A stretch of 64,000 nt of DNA from Fasciolopsis buskii (Eukaryota; Platyhelminthes; Trematoda; Plagiorchiida; Fasciolidae). Positions 23,723 to 37,049 of the stretch are shown here, in pieces (within the stretch, counting starts at the first letter, position 1; every line of letters starts with the position of its first letter). Both the position numbers and the translations under genes were made by a program. Below the pieces are notes generated by a model, which was not told the origin of the DNA, searched no databases, and saw nothing but the letters and a program-made list of their open reading frames with translations. Where the stretch lies: the NCBI GenBank assembly GCA_008360955.1, contig LUCM01004210.1:167524-231523 (forward strand), written 5' to 3'.

Positions 23723-26142
23723 GTGAGTTATCTTCTGTTTTTTTCGTTTATCTCTTTGTCCTGGTAACCACTTTGTTGGAAGCTTAGGTATCTGTCCCAC
23801 GGTGGTGGTCATGGGGTCAGCTCGACGGGGTTAGTACGTGGACCCCCGGGTTTAATTCATCCGTCGCTTCTTTGTCACGAGTTTCTTTGACATTCTAAAA
23901 CAGAGGCTATGTATAGATCCAGGAAGGAAGTCTACTTTCGCCTGAAAAGGCCTATGCAGCACTCACTTATCCAACAGGCTAATACTGGGCTAAATCGTTT
24001 AGATAAACTAATGCAACTAAGATAGATGATCGTCATTGACTTCCCTAATTGTGGCCATGAGAATAGAAGACTGTTATACTTACATCCCCGAAGACTCCGC
24101 AACTGGTCTGAATGAAGCCCTCCGGATGCACCAGCACCAAAACTGAGTCCCCGAGGATCATTCAGGTAGACAACCGATAAACGAGTTTTCACTAGATTGA
24201 ACTTTTTAGGTGCCTAGGTGCAACTAGGAGCGGAAGAGCTGTGTCAAGTTATTGGCTTTCAACACTCACAGAGGTTTATAACAACACAATAGACATTCAT
24301 TCGAATTCAAAAAAATGGTAACATCGACTGGTTGTCGAAGTCGAGGCACATAATTATCCGCAATTTACTGGATAAGCCAAGTTCCATTAGCAACGCGGTC
24401 AAAGCGATCCAACTTGCGCAACAATTGGCCGACCAGAATAATGAGATACGAAATTAAAATTTTACCAGAGAAAGGAAGCACTGACAATCGCACTTGATCC
24501 TCTGGTATTGTCCAGTGGCTTCCGAAATGTTTTAGATCCTATACCAACCATACGGGTCATTCAAGGATAACATAAATGAAAGCCTACACCCGATCCTAAG
24601 CTTACTGACCAAAGGGAGATCTAAGGTAGTTCGCAGGCGCGAGGGGTGTTCACTGTCCACCAAAGTACCAGTGAAATGAAGACTATACACTGAGTTCCGG
24701 GTACCCGCGCACATAGATTTCTTTAAACCTGTTACCCATTACTGCTTGTTCAAAGAGTCCTGAAATGTTTTAATGGATCTAAGTATCCAAATACAAAACT
24801 ATGGTCACATTCGGTAGTCTTTTCTCCCAAGTAGGTGTTCCCGAAAATAATGGCGCGGAGAGTGGTGCACAATTTAGGTCGCCATAGCATAAGCATTTTA
24901 ATTGTAGCATGAACACAAATCTCTTTTTAGTTCCGGTATCAGATGGGTAGACAAAACGAATTTTCGACGCATCCAGCCGAGTGTTCCAGAAGTAGTTGAG
25001 ACGACGAAACTTCATCAACTTGTTATTTGCCGTCCAACGCATTGGTGCGATTGGTAAAGTCGCCAGATGAACTGTTTAGGGAAGGAGTTAAAGGAGCACC
25101 ACCTGATGCAGTACTGACAGCTAATTCAGTGGGTCTGAGTAAACACATGACGGAAGCCGAATATAGCCTATGTCATAAGGCGAAGAAACAATCCTCCAAC
25201 CCAGGTCCCTCCACATGCACATTTGCTTTTTCTGAAGATTACAAAAGCTGGGTTTTGGGTATTATTCATTATCATATTGGAAGCGTCTTTTATTCTCCCA
25301 AATGTATTAACTGAGAATGAGTAAAACAAAATTCATCTCATGTACAGGAGTGAATGCCCAAGGAGACCTTCGCAAGCTGTCACTTGATATACTCCCAGAT
25401 AAATGTTCATTTTCACAACAACCCAATGAAACCTCTGAAACCAAGAGTAAATTAGCCGTAGAGTTGACAGGACGAGGTATCCACTTGGCAGTCACACGAA
25501 AGTTCCCATATCACACTAGTCTTGTGGTGGACCAATGCTACTAACCAAGGCTGTGCTGTGATTAGTTTTCATTTGGCCAATCACGTTGTCCTTACACTTT
25601 TGGATCGCACTGATCAGTTTACTAATGAATCTGTTTCCGACACCTTTGTTGTTTCGACCTATCAGCCCTAAAACCTAACAGTGATAGATGTCGACTTTCA
25701 CAATGATATCAAGGGACCCTATTCTCGTAAAAACTTGTCAGGTCATTCGGAATTCTCCGGTAACATTTCAGCCGCACGGGTTCACCCAACGAGGACCGGA
25801 TATAGACGGTTTTATTGAAAATGTCTTATCTTCCGGGCAAATCTGGGTTCGTTATCGCAATAACTTAAACAGGCATTGTTTTGAACCGAGAGGCAAAGGA
25901 ATACGCCTTTTTAGATCGATAGTGTTTTACAGTAGCATTGATCTAACACTACCCTCAAGTTCCACCATCAAAGGCCTTTTATTTACAGACTATATCTACG
26001 AAGAGACACCTGAATTTCCTTCTTAGAAAGACATTTTTACGCCCAGAAGACATAGTTGATGTACATTTCGTTGTTACATTCCCAGTTGTGATTTTCGATT
26101 TCTGTCGCTCACGCATCATACTTTCATTCATTCTATTTCAAG
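23723..26142 (+). other. Intron 4, 2420 bp
   Basis: GTGAGT donor and TTCATTCTATTTCAAG acceptor. Between 25027 and 26026 three plus-strand open frames follow one another (25027-25314, 25317-25544, 25688-26026), but their peptides match nothing I recognise. No other feature seen. Confidence 0.8.
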
Positions 26143-26284
26143 GACCACTATCGACTGACCATTCGAGTACACGATCGAGCGGTGGTGAATCCACTGACTA
26201 CTACGGGAACCATAGACGTGATCGTCCAAGATGTGAACGATAACAGTCCGAGATTCGTCTTGCCACCGGGGCTGCTGTCTCCCA
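26143..26284 (+). CDS. Protocadherin exon 5: C-terminal third of EC domain d
   Basis: 47 complete residues (404-450) plus one base, phase 0 in and phase 1 out, donor GTGAGT directly after CCCA. It reads DHYRLTIRVHDRAVVNPLTT, then TGTIDVIVQ and the strong calcium linker DVNDNSPRF (433-441), then LPPGLLSP. It joins LDREEK of exon 4 to give the classical LDREexxxYxLxIxVxD pattern. The split codon A|CC (Thr 451) is completed by exon 6. Confidence 0.93.
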
Positions 26285-29200
26285 GTGAGTTACTTGTTGC
26301 ATCACATTCCGGAGACTAAATGTAAACCGTTTGAACAGCTGAGCTTTGTGTCACACTATTGTGATTGTCCGTACTAAGTGGCTGATAGGTTAATTTGCAT
26401 CATTGAATAACGAAGAAATGGATAGTTTGCAAACTGCAACTGTCACTTTTGAAGCTAAACCCAGTCAGCGTGACAAAAGTCGTCGAGCACGCTTGATTTT
26501 TATCTAAGGGGGCCAAACGCTTGAGCTGTCTTCCGTGTTTTAATTTCTGCTTTAATGCCCGAAATGCTTTGCGATCATTTCATATTAATCACTGGTTTAT
26601 TATGCTAACGTCACTAACGATTTGACGTCGTAGATGAGAAAACGTTACTGTAAAAGTGGTGCAATTGGAGGGGGGTTGAAAGTCCCGCTTAGCATTCAAG
26701 TGAATCAGTTGTTTGGATTGAGACCAGCAGGGAGATGCAGCAACAAGCCTGATAGTCCACAAGTGGACAGTATCGGAAACCGGCAGGCCCTGCAGCCAGA
26801 TTTTACTCACTGTCTCAAGCACAAACAAAGATTTCGGAAAGTAAAATCTACTGTTTTGAATCACCTTCCTGATAGTGGACGATGCGCTTAACCTCCTTTT
26901 ATTGTCGCTATGATGCCATCATTATGGCCTGATTAACCGCGGTAGGTGAGACCCCACATTCCATTGAACTTCGCTGTTCATACTGCAGATGTGCGAAACT
27001 GGTTTACAGATCATTGCATTCAGTGGTTTGAATAGTACAACCGCCGTCCGTAAGAAGAATGACGGGCTACGTGCTATCAGATGACAACTACCAATCAATA
27101 ATATCGCGTTCCTAATTCTCACAACATGCTCCCAGTTTTAAGTGGTTCGGTGATGCAGGACACCGTGCTCCATAAGTTTGGTTCCTGATGCTAATGCTCA
27201 GCAGGCTTTTGGAATTTCAGTTCTTTGTTTTCTTCATCAAATTAGCTGTTCAGAGGCCTTCTTTGGAATGACGACATTTCCCGAATTCGCCGTAGGTTTG
27301 CTACGGTCTATCGCTACATACAGGTTGAAAAAATTCGGGTGAACTTCAACGCCCGTGGACCTGGGATGATTCACACTAACTACCCACATGAAATCTCTCC
27401 CGTTGACTTCACAACCAATCTTCTCATCTCGTCTCTTCAGCCTCCGGGGATCCAACTCCCTGACCCATGCAGAAAATTGTTCCAAAATGCTCTCATTTTA
27501 CCCACAGAATGTGCAGAAGTTTGTCTTTCATACCTAAGGGAGTAGCTTAGGCATCCCTTTACAATAGGAACAACTTTTAACTGAGTCTGTAAGTAGGTGA
27601 TCCGGGAAAGGTTTTGACCGCGAAGCTGGAGCAGCTTCAGAATCGTCAGATATCATCGAATGAAAATCACCACAAACTTAATTCATTAATTTGGTCGATA
27701 CCGAGAAGATTCAAGTAATAGACGGTAGATATACAACTTGAATCCGACGCAAGATAGTCGCGAAAAACAATAATTAACGGTAGAACCCACCAACGAATGG
27801 CAGTGCAGATCGATCAGTGTGATCCTTCGTTGATGGAATCAGATGCGTATTTCTGGGGGATGGCTAACGGATGATAGCTGTTGCGCGAATGAAATTTGAA
27901 GAGGCATGATCTGTGTCCGACTCACGAGTGAATGTGATCGAGTTAGGGTGAATACCGCTGCCTTCTTCAAGACCAGTGGTGAGACATTTCTCATTTGCAA
28001 AATCAAAATGAAAAAGTTGACCGAAGGGCACAGTCCTAGTATGATGCATTTGGAGTACTTGTGAAGTTTGGTTGAGTAAATCAAAAATTTATGTGAGTTG
28101 GTAAACCAGTGATATCTATCAATGGTTGCACTTCTGGTTGCTGAGTGACTTTTATGTCGTTTCAAACCAGTTAGGCGCCGACGCCCTCGGTTACCTGCTG
28201 TGTTCTAATTTCCGAGTCTGTCCCAAGTTTGGATAAGTTAGTGTCGCATGGTAATTAGAGACCAATCATTCTTAAGACTATTGTTAATGGCCTACTGGGA
28301 CAACTGACTCGATCTGGATGGGAGATGAGATCATTTTGCAACTGTTGTTGGTAAACGAAACCGATGATAACTAATATCGAACGAACAATGTCCATCAAAA
28401 AGTTCCAATATGTTTCACAGTTTTTGTTAGATCAGGATCCGCTGTGTTTGGAAGTTAAGGTTGCAATACTTTTCCGGCTTACAGGACCCAGTTTAAGTTG
28501 CAGAGGTATCCATGGAGTGACCTAACCAGTTTTAACATCATCTTCAAATCGGTTACCAAAAGTTACATATGGAACCTTCTTCGGATGGCTAAGACAACTC
28601 GCTGCCGACTTGAAAGTGTCCCGATTTTTGATAAATTCGTTTTGGCTGAGTTAGGATTCCGACATTTCCCCTTGTTCAGGTAACTGCTTCACAAATTCCA
28701 TCAGAAGGAGCAATTCCCGTCGTAACCTAGTTGCTATAACGCCAGCACTGTGATGTGGTCGAATCCAGTTAATCAACACGCACAGGTTATCGAACTGCAC
28801 TGTCCAGGCTGTAATTGTGCAAAATTGGTTTACAATTCAAACAAAATATGTACAGATCACTGGTTTAAATGGTCTAGTCATGGTCCATAGGAAGACCAAC
28901 CGGTCACGTGGTCCACGATGATAGTGATTTGTTTCAGCCACCGAAAACCACTGTATACTTTTTAACTCCCCAGTGTTTGGTGAGAATATAGACAAGTGAT
29001 CGAAAATTATCTGTGATACTTCCTTAATAATATGACAGCGTACAGACCGGTGTCAAGCAGTCATAAAGCAAATGCACATCCGGGACTGCAACTGATTGGG
29101 CTGTGAATCAGTTACTTCTTTTCCCCTTGAGTTTCGACATTTTAACTGGAACCGTTACGATATAAGGCTCATTTGCGTTTAGATAATACGCGTGACAAAG

Positions 29201-29689
29201 CAAAGATCACTGATAAGTCCACCTGCTTTTTATTGCCTCCCGAAACAGGGTTATCACTTCTAAGGTTAACTGAAATAATGTTTTTGTTCTTAACTGAGTC
29301 ACAAACAGAGAAACTGTTTGTTGATCACCTAATTATCGTTTATAAAACTGCATTCTAAATTAAGCAGTATTGTATAAATATACACCTTTTTAACTCCAGG
29401 GTTAACGTGATCCTTCAGCAGTTAATTTATCTACTAGGTTGGCACAGTCACAATCTGAATAACTTAAACAGCTTTCGTTCCGCAACTCTTAATTATGTGA
29501 GATTATTCTTTTTCACAGTCATATGCAATGAGAGTACAGTACTACTACGCATTATTCTAAACCAGAAAGATCCTAGGTGTCAACAGTCTCTTCAACAATT
29601 TTGCTGTTGTCCTTCAACCCCGCGTTCCAGATTGGATCAACGACTTGCCACTTGCGCACACTAAAATCTCAGGCGTCTGGTGAAGTGAA

Positions 29690-30110
29690 TGGTCACCCGG
29701 ACACTTAGCTCATCCTTGCCTCTGTGTCGGCCCCGACTGACATGCAAACGAGCAGAAATCCCCGTGCTTTGTTCGCATGATCAGACAGCCGTCACAAACT
29801 CGGCAGCCATGAACTCGGGGACAAACCGCGTTCATCTCTTTTGTTATTGGCTGGCTCGCTCATCCCGTCCGACTAAAAGAGAAGGGGGTGGTCACTGCGT
29901 GACAATGGGAATGCCAACGCTAAGTTGCAGTCTTGGACCTCTTGTGTCATGTGTATGCACGGGCACGTACGTACGTGTGCTTGTGCGCGTACGTTTTCGC
30001 ACAAAAATCGATCAGCTAAATCAGCCGCCGCACGTGATCGTGTCCATCCAATCGGCATCGTCGAGACATGAAATTCCCGTGATCGAAACGTGAGCGACTG
30101 CGTCACAGCA
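29690..30110. other. GC- and CpG-rich stretch
   Basis: A stretch visibly richer in G+C than its surroundings, with alternating ACGTACGT and GTGCGCGTACG words near 29965-29995. Open frames overlap on both strands (plus 29689-30093, minus 29873-30106) without recognisable domains, as expected where stop codons are rare. It could be an internal promoter region or a repeat remnant. Confidence 0.3.
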
Positions 30111-30307
30111 GGGTGTACAATGGCCGAAATACAATCAAAGTAGTTGCATTATGCAAACAAATGGATGAACATCCAGCAACGCGTTGCGATGGTTGTAACA
30201 TACAGCTGAGGAAAGCGAAAAAACTTCCGTTTCTCATCACCACGCCAGATTTGATTGTCAGTTGAGCTGATTTAGCAAGCCGAAAAACGCGACTACTTTA
30301 TCATTCA

Positions 30308-30422
30308 AACGTTTGAAAAATCCCACAGAACATTGAGAACAACACAACGTGGCGAATAAGCTCGTTTTCAGTTATTCGTATTCATGCCAATACATAACAT
30401 TAAATATGGTCTGGAGATGGTT
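30308..30422 (-). repeat. Dispersed repeat, inverted partner of 6130-6237
   Basis: Its reverse complement matches 6130-6237 across roughly 105 bp with few differences, including an uninterrupted core of about 60 bp. No coding content. It lies inside intron 5. Confidence 0.75.
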
Positions 30423-33400
30423 TAGTCTTGGAACAGCTTTTTGTCCAACGCATTCATAACACTACACTGCCTGCCAGACCGATAGCAAGAAACTCGGAAC
30501 TTACTCTGGTGCTGACAACATCACCCGCATATTCAAAGCTACACAGCTTCCTGCCTGAATAAATATCAGCACTACTGTCCTCAAATAGGGAATGGGCTAC
30601 TTCCATAATTACTTCTGATGGCAAATTCCCTGTAAGCGCGAACTCGGGTTTGGCTGTTCGTATGTAGAGGCTGGAAAAGTGAAATGAATTTCTCTGGTAC
30701 ACTCTTCAATGGGAAGCAGCCTCACAGACCAGCACGATCGAACGTTGCTTCAGAAGCAGCTATGGGAGATCGGGATTCTAAACTCTCAAAATTCTGAAGT
30801 AGAATGGCTATTTAAGCTAATGTTGATTTGATTCGTGGTCATAACGGTGGAATGTGTTCGATACTTTGTCTTTCAAACGATCTACCTCAGCTGTTATAAT
30901 ACCTTATCGATAAAAATTGAGGAACAAGAACTCCCAGTTGTCTGTTACACAATTGTTGTAATGGAACTGAAAAATGATTGTTGTACTACAATTGGAAAAG
31001 AACATACTACGGAAAAATTGTGATACCAGAAGATTTTGGTGCGGGATGTGCATAGCCGTGGATCAAAATTTGGGTGCAAGTAGTCCTGTTAGTGAATTCA
31101 AAACAATTGACTCAGCGAGCCATCATTTATCTAAAGGAAGCACAAGCTTCGTTCCCATACAGATCGTAATGAAAATTGATAGATTATTCGAAGTATTGGG
31201 AAAATGGTCATTTCTCTCCATATATGTGAACTGGATCAAGAAATCCTCGTCTACTCTGAGCTCGTTGGGGATAAGAACGTTTGTTATCATTCGGTACCGA
31301 GCGTTAGGCTATGATTGAAGTCCTCGAGACCAAACTGAGAAGACCGTGTCCCGATGAATTTGGAAAAGAACTATTAGTTTCAAGCCTCGGGGGAAGTATA
31401 AGTAGAGGATAAGAAGAGCGAGAAACTGCGATATATTTAAGTTCCTAGGTCCAGAATGAAGCGAAAATACCATCCTGGTATTTTGTAAACGATTGCTAAT
31501 GTGAATGGGCGTCAGCATTTGAAAAGACACAAAGAAGTTTCAATCAGTCCAAACAAACAAAATTCACGCATTTCTACGTCTTACACAGACAAGAAAATGC
31601 TGGATTGGGTAATTCGTAATACTCCAAGAGACCCTGGTAAGAACTTCATAAGTGGTCTCTTAAAGAATAAAACCGTGCGAGATATTTGCGACATGAGCGG
31701 AAGGTATCAGGAATGTTGGAAAGTTTTAAAAGTACCCGTCATTTCCTTTCAGGAAGCCTCTGATTATAGTCTAGTTTGGTCTTGTAAATGTCAACCAACT
31801 ATAAGGAAAACTATTAGGTTTGGTTCCACAGTATTTGAGAAGTTCCTTGAGATATAACTAATTTCAGGAATGTAGTACGAAACACTCAAATCTTTCTTAG
31901 AAATGCCCTGTTAAGCAACTAGCGTTGTCAGTAGCCTTTTTGCACAGAAATCGTTTATTCGAAACGGTGTCAATGTTGGCTGCGAACCGACAGTTGAGAG
32001 TCTTTCTGTTATTTAACTAACTGCCGCAACAATGTTTCTTAGGCTAGCGGCTAAATTAAGTTCAGAAATGTCGCCTTAAGGGGGACAAGCTGTGATATAG
32101 AACTGGGAAACTATGGACTGAATTCTAGAAAAAGACTTTCAATCGCTTCATCTCACATATGGCACACCTGATACGGCATTTGACGTCAGTACTGACTGAT
32201 TCGCAGTCAGACACTAGCCCAAACTTCCAATATGATTGATTGCTAGTCACCTATAACTTTCGTCAGATGGCGTATCAGTAGTGCCATATGAGAGCTGCGC
32301 CAGTTATAGTGTCTCTTTCCAAAATTCAACGTATACCTTTCCGATTCCACTTGCCAGTTTTTCGTCCCAATTTAGTATATCATTGAACTCGGTTCTGATA
32401 TTCTATTATTTGGTCGATTAATGCAGAATCAGTTCTCGACATAACTATACAATAATCGTCCTCAGTCGATCAGGCAACGATGGCGGTCCCCTAATGCTCC
32501 TAAACTTGCCTTTTAGAGAATTTCAGGTGATTCTGGTCCTTTTTGCTTTTGGGTGATGGACAGGTACTATCAATTAAAGTCCGGTGATTGAACGCTAGAT
32601 TTTATCGGATAATTGGTTCTCGGGTTAGTAGTGAATTTTTCGAGCCCGACGCAACTTCTCCTTGACTGTATGAATATAGCAGTAATTCATGTGCTCCAAC
32701 GCACAGATTACCACTTTTTCTCCGACGAAATATCATAAGTATCTACAAACTGAATCCGTGCTTAGCAAAATAGCGTAAAACTAATGCCAAATCACGAAGC
32801 TCAGTAACTAACTCCAACCTTGACAGCAAGGGGCAGCCTTCGAGTATTGAAACGCCCGGTCGAAATTGTTAAGCACGAGTCCACATGGGAAAATACAAAA
32901 TTTTGAACTCCATATCCAGCGGACAGTTCCCAACTGATCTTGTCTACCACTCCAACATCTCACTGGCATCCAAAGTGCGTGTTACTCTGTTGTCAAGGCC
33001 AAAAATAACATGGGAGTTCGTTGTATTAAGCTGTTTTCAAAACACTCGGACTATAAACAGTTAAACACACATCCGGGTAATTGACGAGAGATAACAATTC
33101 AGATTGTGCACGAGTGGTAGATTACCGTTCCGCCATTAAATGAGTGTTTTTCTTTGTAACTGGGACAAAGGCGGCAAGGAACGGTATTCATCGCGTTGCA
33201 ACTTCTGCTGCTACTCCTACTGGCTGCTTTGATTCCCCTCTAGTGAGAGGATCAGATAACCCGTTTTTTATGTTGTCACACTCAGCACAGTTGATGATGA
33301 CGGCTAAGAAACAAAAACGTTGCAGATACTGTGACTGGCCGGATTAGATGACGCAATCAACAAACACTCATCCCGGATGAAAGTAAAGTGACCATCATCA

Positions 33401-35056
33401 CCTCACCCCCCGGATAGGAACTGCTTTGGAAAAAGGCTCAGAATAGGAAAGAATGGGAGAAACATGCCAGGTATGAACTCGACCAACCGATCGGAACAAC
33501 GCTAAGGTCTTACTGTACAATTCATTACGCCATATTAATGCCCATCACCATGGGCGCATGCTTAGAACCATATACAGTGCACATCTATCCCATCCTAGTG
33601 AAATGGGGTCTTTGTGTTTATCTAGTACAGTAATCTCATCAACTGCTGCGACCTAATCCAGATAGTTTAAGGGGGCAATATTTTAGTCAAAACTGGATCT
33701 CCGTAAATGTCTGGCGAAAATGTACGGCGGAGGATTCATAACACGCATAAAACAGGATTGTCAAGTGGGGGGCAGTTGGCCAGCCACTACCTTCACTTTC
33801 AGCAGACGCTACCCTATCCGTTTCACACAATACCTGCACTCGACCCTTTGAAAGTTGAACCGAAATATCTCAATTAGCGTTCCGGAATAACAATTTTTTA
33901 CAGACGACTTTAGTTGAACTTCATCTGCAGGGAGGATAATTACTATCCCGTACAAATTCGGATATGATGTGAAGACCTTGGTATAATTCATAACTTGCAC
34001 TGATTATGTACGCTTTTCGATTAGAAAACTACTAATAGATTTTCTGTGACCTGAATCACCCGGTTGCTAGCGCGATCTTAAAATGTCCCAAAGCTTATTC
34101 CATCGGAAGGTCTCCTATTGGGTTAGTCCATTGATTAAATCGAGGTTAGTCTCTAGGTTATTGAAGTAGTGGTTAAGATGCACTGGAGGATGTTCATTCG
34201 CGTAATCACCTTTCGAAGTCCGGTATCTCAGTACCTGGAGAATCACTGGTTCATTCCTAGTTGAGGCACTTCGATCTGAGTAGTTCGCCAAAATCGCCTC
34301 CAGTGGTGGTGGCCTACTCGCTTGGTATTGTTCACTCACACATCCTCCTAGAAGAATTACATGGCAGAGAGAAGTGGCGCATGCTCACTGGTTTGCTTTG
34401 CACTCATATCCGGATTAGCAAAGGACAATATGTGCTAACTGAAACTAGATACATTACTATGTTGAAAGCGGGTGAACAAAGCAACCTTTAACCGAATGAG
34501 TTAGTGAGTTGAACGCCTTAACAAAAGCAATATGTTCTACAGACGACAGCTTGCTGACACTTGAGTAAATAATAGTTAACTGTAACGTTCCAGCACCTCA
34601 TTCATCCAGTCGAATACACAGAAGTTTCATAACATTTAATTACTCCCGTTTTGTTGACGTCTCCTGGGCGACACAATCCATTCACGAAAGTCTCTCCTTG
34701 GTTTGCATGAATTAATGGAATTTTTAGGAAGCACGTAAAGATAGGTTGGAAAACCAGTTTTAACATTCGCGGGGAGGGGGGATGTGCACAATGATTTCAG
34801 CCAGTCACGGACCGGTACTTTTGACTGCCTTTGCTTCAACATACGGTAGGCCTCAGTGAACGATAACGTTAAATTTCTCATCGCACTCGCCTATGCATGG
34901 GGACGAATTTATCTGATGATGAGCAACGCTGTTCTCAGGTTGAGAGAACTAGTAAGATTTGAGAACAACCACGATACTATTTTGCTCTGAAGTATATGGA
35001 AGGGTATAACTCAAAGGGCCATTTAGATCATCTAAGTGACCAGTAATCCATGTGAT

Positions 35057-35420
35057 CACGAAATTATTCATCACATTACATCAAATCTCAACTGACCATT
35101 AGGAAACCATGGAAGTACTGTGGGGAAATCTTTTGTCAGCATGGGTCGATTGCTGTGCGCCAGCAGCCCATGGGGATGTAAGCCAGTGGTGAATGTGTGT
35201 AACATCGTGTGGTGAAGTTCAACAAAAAAACGTTGAGAGCCTGCCCCTTACCGTAAAGGCTAAGGCATTTGACTCACATTCGTTCGTCCCCCTTTCGCGT
35301 CTCAATTCGAATGCGGTGGATATGCAGTGCTCGTGATTCCCAACAAGGATGAAACAACTGTACGGCGCTGCCACGGTTTTCTAATAGTCAGTTATATGAT
35401 GAATAATTCCGTAAACACGT
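35057..35420. repeat. Inverted-repeat element with tRNA-like segment, copy 3 (opposite orientation)
   Basis: The left arm (about 35057-35122, ATTATTCATCAC to CCATGGAAGTACTGT) is complementary to the right arm (about 35315-35420, ending ATGATGAATAATTCC). The inner spacer GTGGTGAAGTTCAACAAA is the reverse complement of the spacer in copies 1 and 2. The tRNA-like segment (35243-35310, plus) now abuts the right arm. The whole element is thus the same unit inverted, and clearly more diverged, so it inserted independently of copies 1 and 2. Confidence 0.75.
35243..35310 (+). repeat. tRNA-like segment, diverged
   Basis: Begins GCCCCTTACCGTAAAGGCTA, with an A-box-like TTACCGTAAAGGC and a decayed B box TTTCGCGTCTC. 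CGTTCGTCCC before it matches the copy at 5098 (reverse strand). The acceptor ends pair poorly, so this is repeat-derived and not a tRNA gene. Confidence 0.55.
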
Positions 35421-35889
35421 GTAATCTAATACTGTCTCAATCCATGAGATAACCAAAGAATGAAAGTGTTGTACAAGCCCCACTGAGCCACAGACGCGGA
35501 ATCTGGAGAAGAGCAAAGTTGCACTGAAACTTGGTTTCATTTTGAAGGGAACCCAAATGTTGTAAACCTGGTCGGATACGGCTTTCGATGCAAAATACTT
35601 ACAGAATAATGAGAATAGCAAACCTACTTATCAGAGACAGTAACGTGATGAATTCGCTAAACATCGTGATAGAAATAATTCACAAAAGTGGGCCAATGAA
35701 GAGTTCTCAGTATTTCATCTATCAACGACAAGATTATTTTTCTAGTATCGGAAATTCCTGCAGTTTTTTGCGACGTCAGAAGTTAGAGTATTTGTTATCA
35801 TAGGAATCGGCATTAATTTCTTGATAAGAATAATTATTTTCCATAGTGCAATTCTGACCAACTCAGGTGATCTTTCTTTCCATTTTCAG

Positions 35890-36266
35890 CCACTCAGTCT
35901 TTGCGGAATATGTCTGTACCTGATGAAACCTTCACGAAAGCGTACCTGTTTGAATATATAGCTAAAGGAAACTTACCGGAACCGACAATCCAGTTATCTA
36001 TGAGCGAACAGCCCGGCCACGAGGTCACTAAATTGGAAGCTGATGATCCGGATGCTGGGGTAAATGGTCGTGTGGTATACTATATGGACCGGCTGGCTGG
36101 TCCGCATCTAATTGGTCCACATTCAGGGAAACCACTTTTGAAAGTCGACTTAGAACAGGGCACTGTGATTTTGCAACGACTCATGTCTTCCAACGATCTG
36201 GGCATGTGGTTTTTTCATGTCCGCGCTGTAGACGGTGGCCAACCAAAGGCCAGAGCTGATAACAAG
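35890..36266 (+). CDS. Protocadherin exon 6: linker and membrane-proximal EC domain e
   Basis: Two bases complete Thr 451, followed by 125 residues (452-576); acceptor CCATTTTCAG, donor GTAGGT, phase 1 in and phase 0 out. It opens with about 40 residues not typical of an EC (SLRNMSVPDETFTKAYLFEY onward) before the calcium motif LEADDPDAGVNGRVVYYM (499-516). The LDRE position is degenerate (LMSSNDLG), then comes FFHVRAVDGGQPKARAD. NMS at 457 is a possible glycosylation site. Loss of LDRE is common in the last EC before the membrane. Confidence 0.92.
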
Positions 36267-37049
36267 GTAGGTGTGCATACTTCTACATGGCAACTAAATT
36301 TGTTATTCCAATATACTCCCAAGTGGGAATCATAGTCACAGGGCCTTGATTACTAAAGTTTCTCATTATCCAATCCTTGAGATGAAGAGTCTATCATATG
36401 AGGCACAGGATCCTACTCGGCATCGAATATCACTAAAGTTCCCTCACACAATAACCTCGCCTTGGGCCAGCTTTAATGTGGTTTCGGGTATTACTGAATT
36501 ATACGCATGCATGCAAACAAAGAAGTTTAGTTCACTTCAGTTTTTACAACCACTAACCATGAACCGAAGTGATTTGGTGTTTCTTTCTACCGCGTAGTAT
36601 CATATACTCTAAAGAGAAAAAGGAAGCGAGAAGTGAAAGATCAGTTTAGAGCTAATAAGTTGAAGAAAGAAAAAGAGGATAAAATTGAGATGAAAGAACG
36701 CCATTCACTGTAGCACTGTGTCATGTCGCCTACTGTCTACGGCCATTGGGGCAGTTGATCTCATGAGCCATAAACAAGCAGTCTAAATAGATGAACGCAT
36801 AAACTACGTGTTACGCAAAAGTGCTCCCACCATATTCTGTCAGTACTTAGAAGATAGTGGTGTTCAGACTACTAAAGACGTTGTCATCCTCTGCCGTAAA
36901 GCAACATCTATTTCACGGCTGCTGTATATATTCAAACCCTGATACGCATGCGAATATCAAACTTACGCCAAAAATGTATCAAGCCATAAAATGCTAACCC
37001 AGCCCTCTGTGTACACGCAGATGTTTTATGCCATATTCGACCACCAAGT

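Larger units (their letters stand above)
26285..35889 (+). other. Intron 5, 9605 bp, largest recognised intron
   Basis: Contains a dispersed repeat (30308-30422), a GC-rich stretch (29690-30110) and a tRNA-like inverted-repeat element (35057-35420). No cadherin exon is seen. Because the intron phase is 1 on both sides and the EC sequence continues directly, I do not think a coding exon is missing. Open frames such as 31501-31857 (118 codons) have no recognised domain. Confidence 0.75.

Noticed and set aside
23805..23870. tRNA-like sequence with GGGTTTAATTCATCC
   Set aside because: Only a loose B-box match; A box and stem pairing are not convincing.
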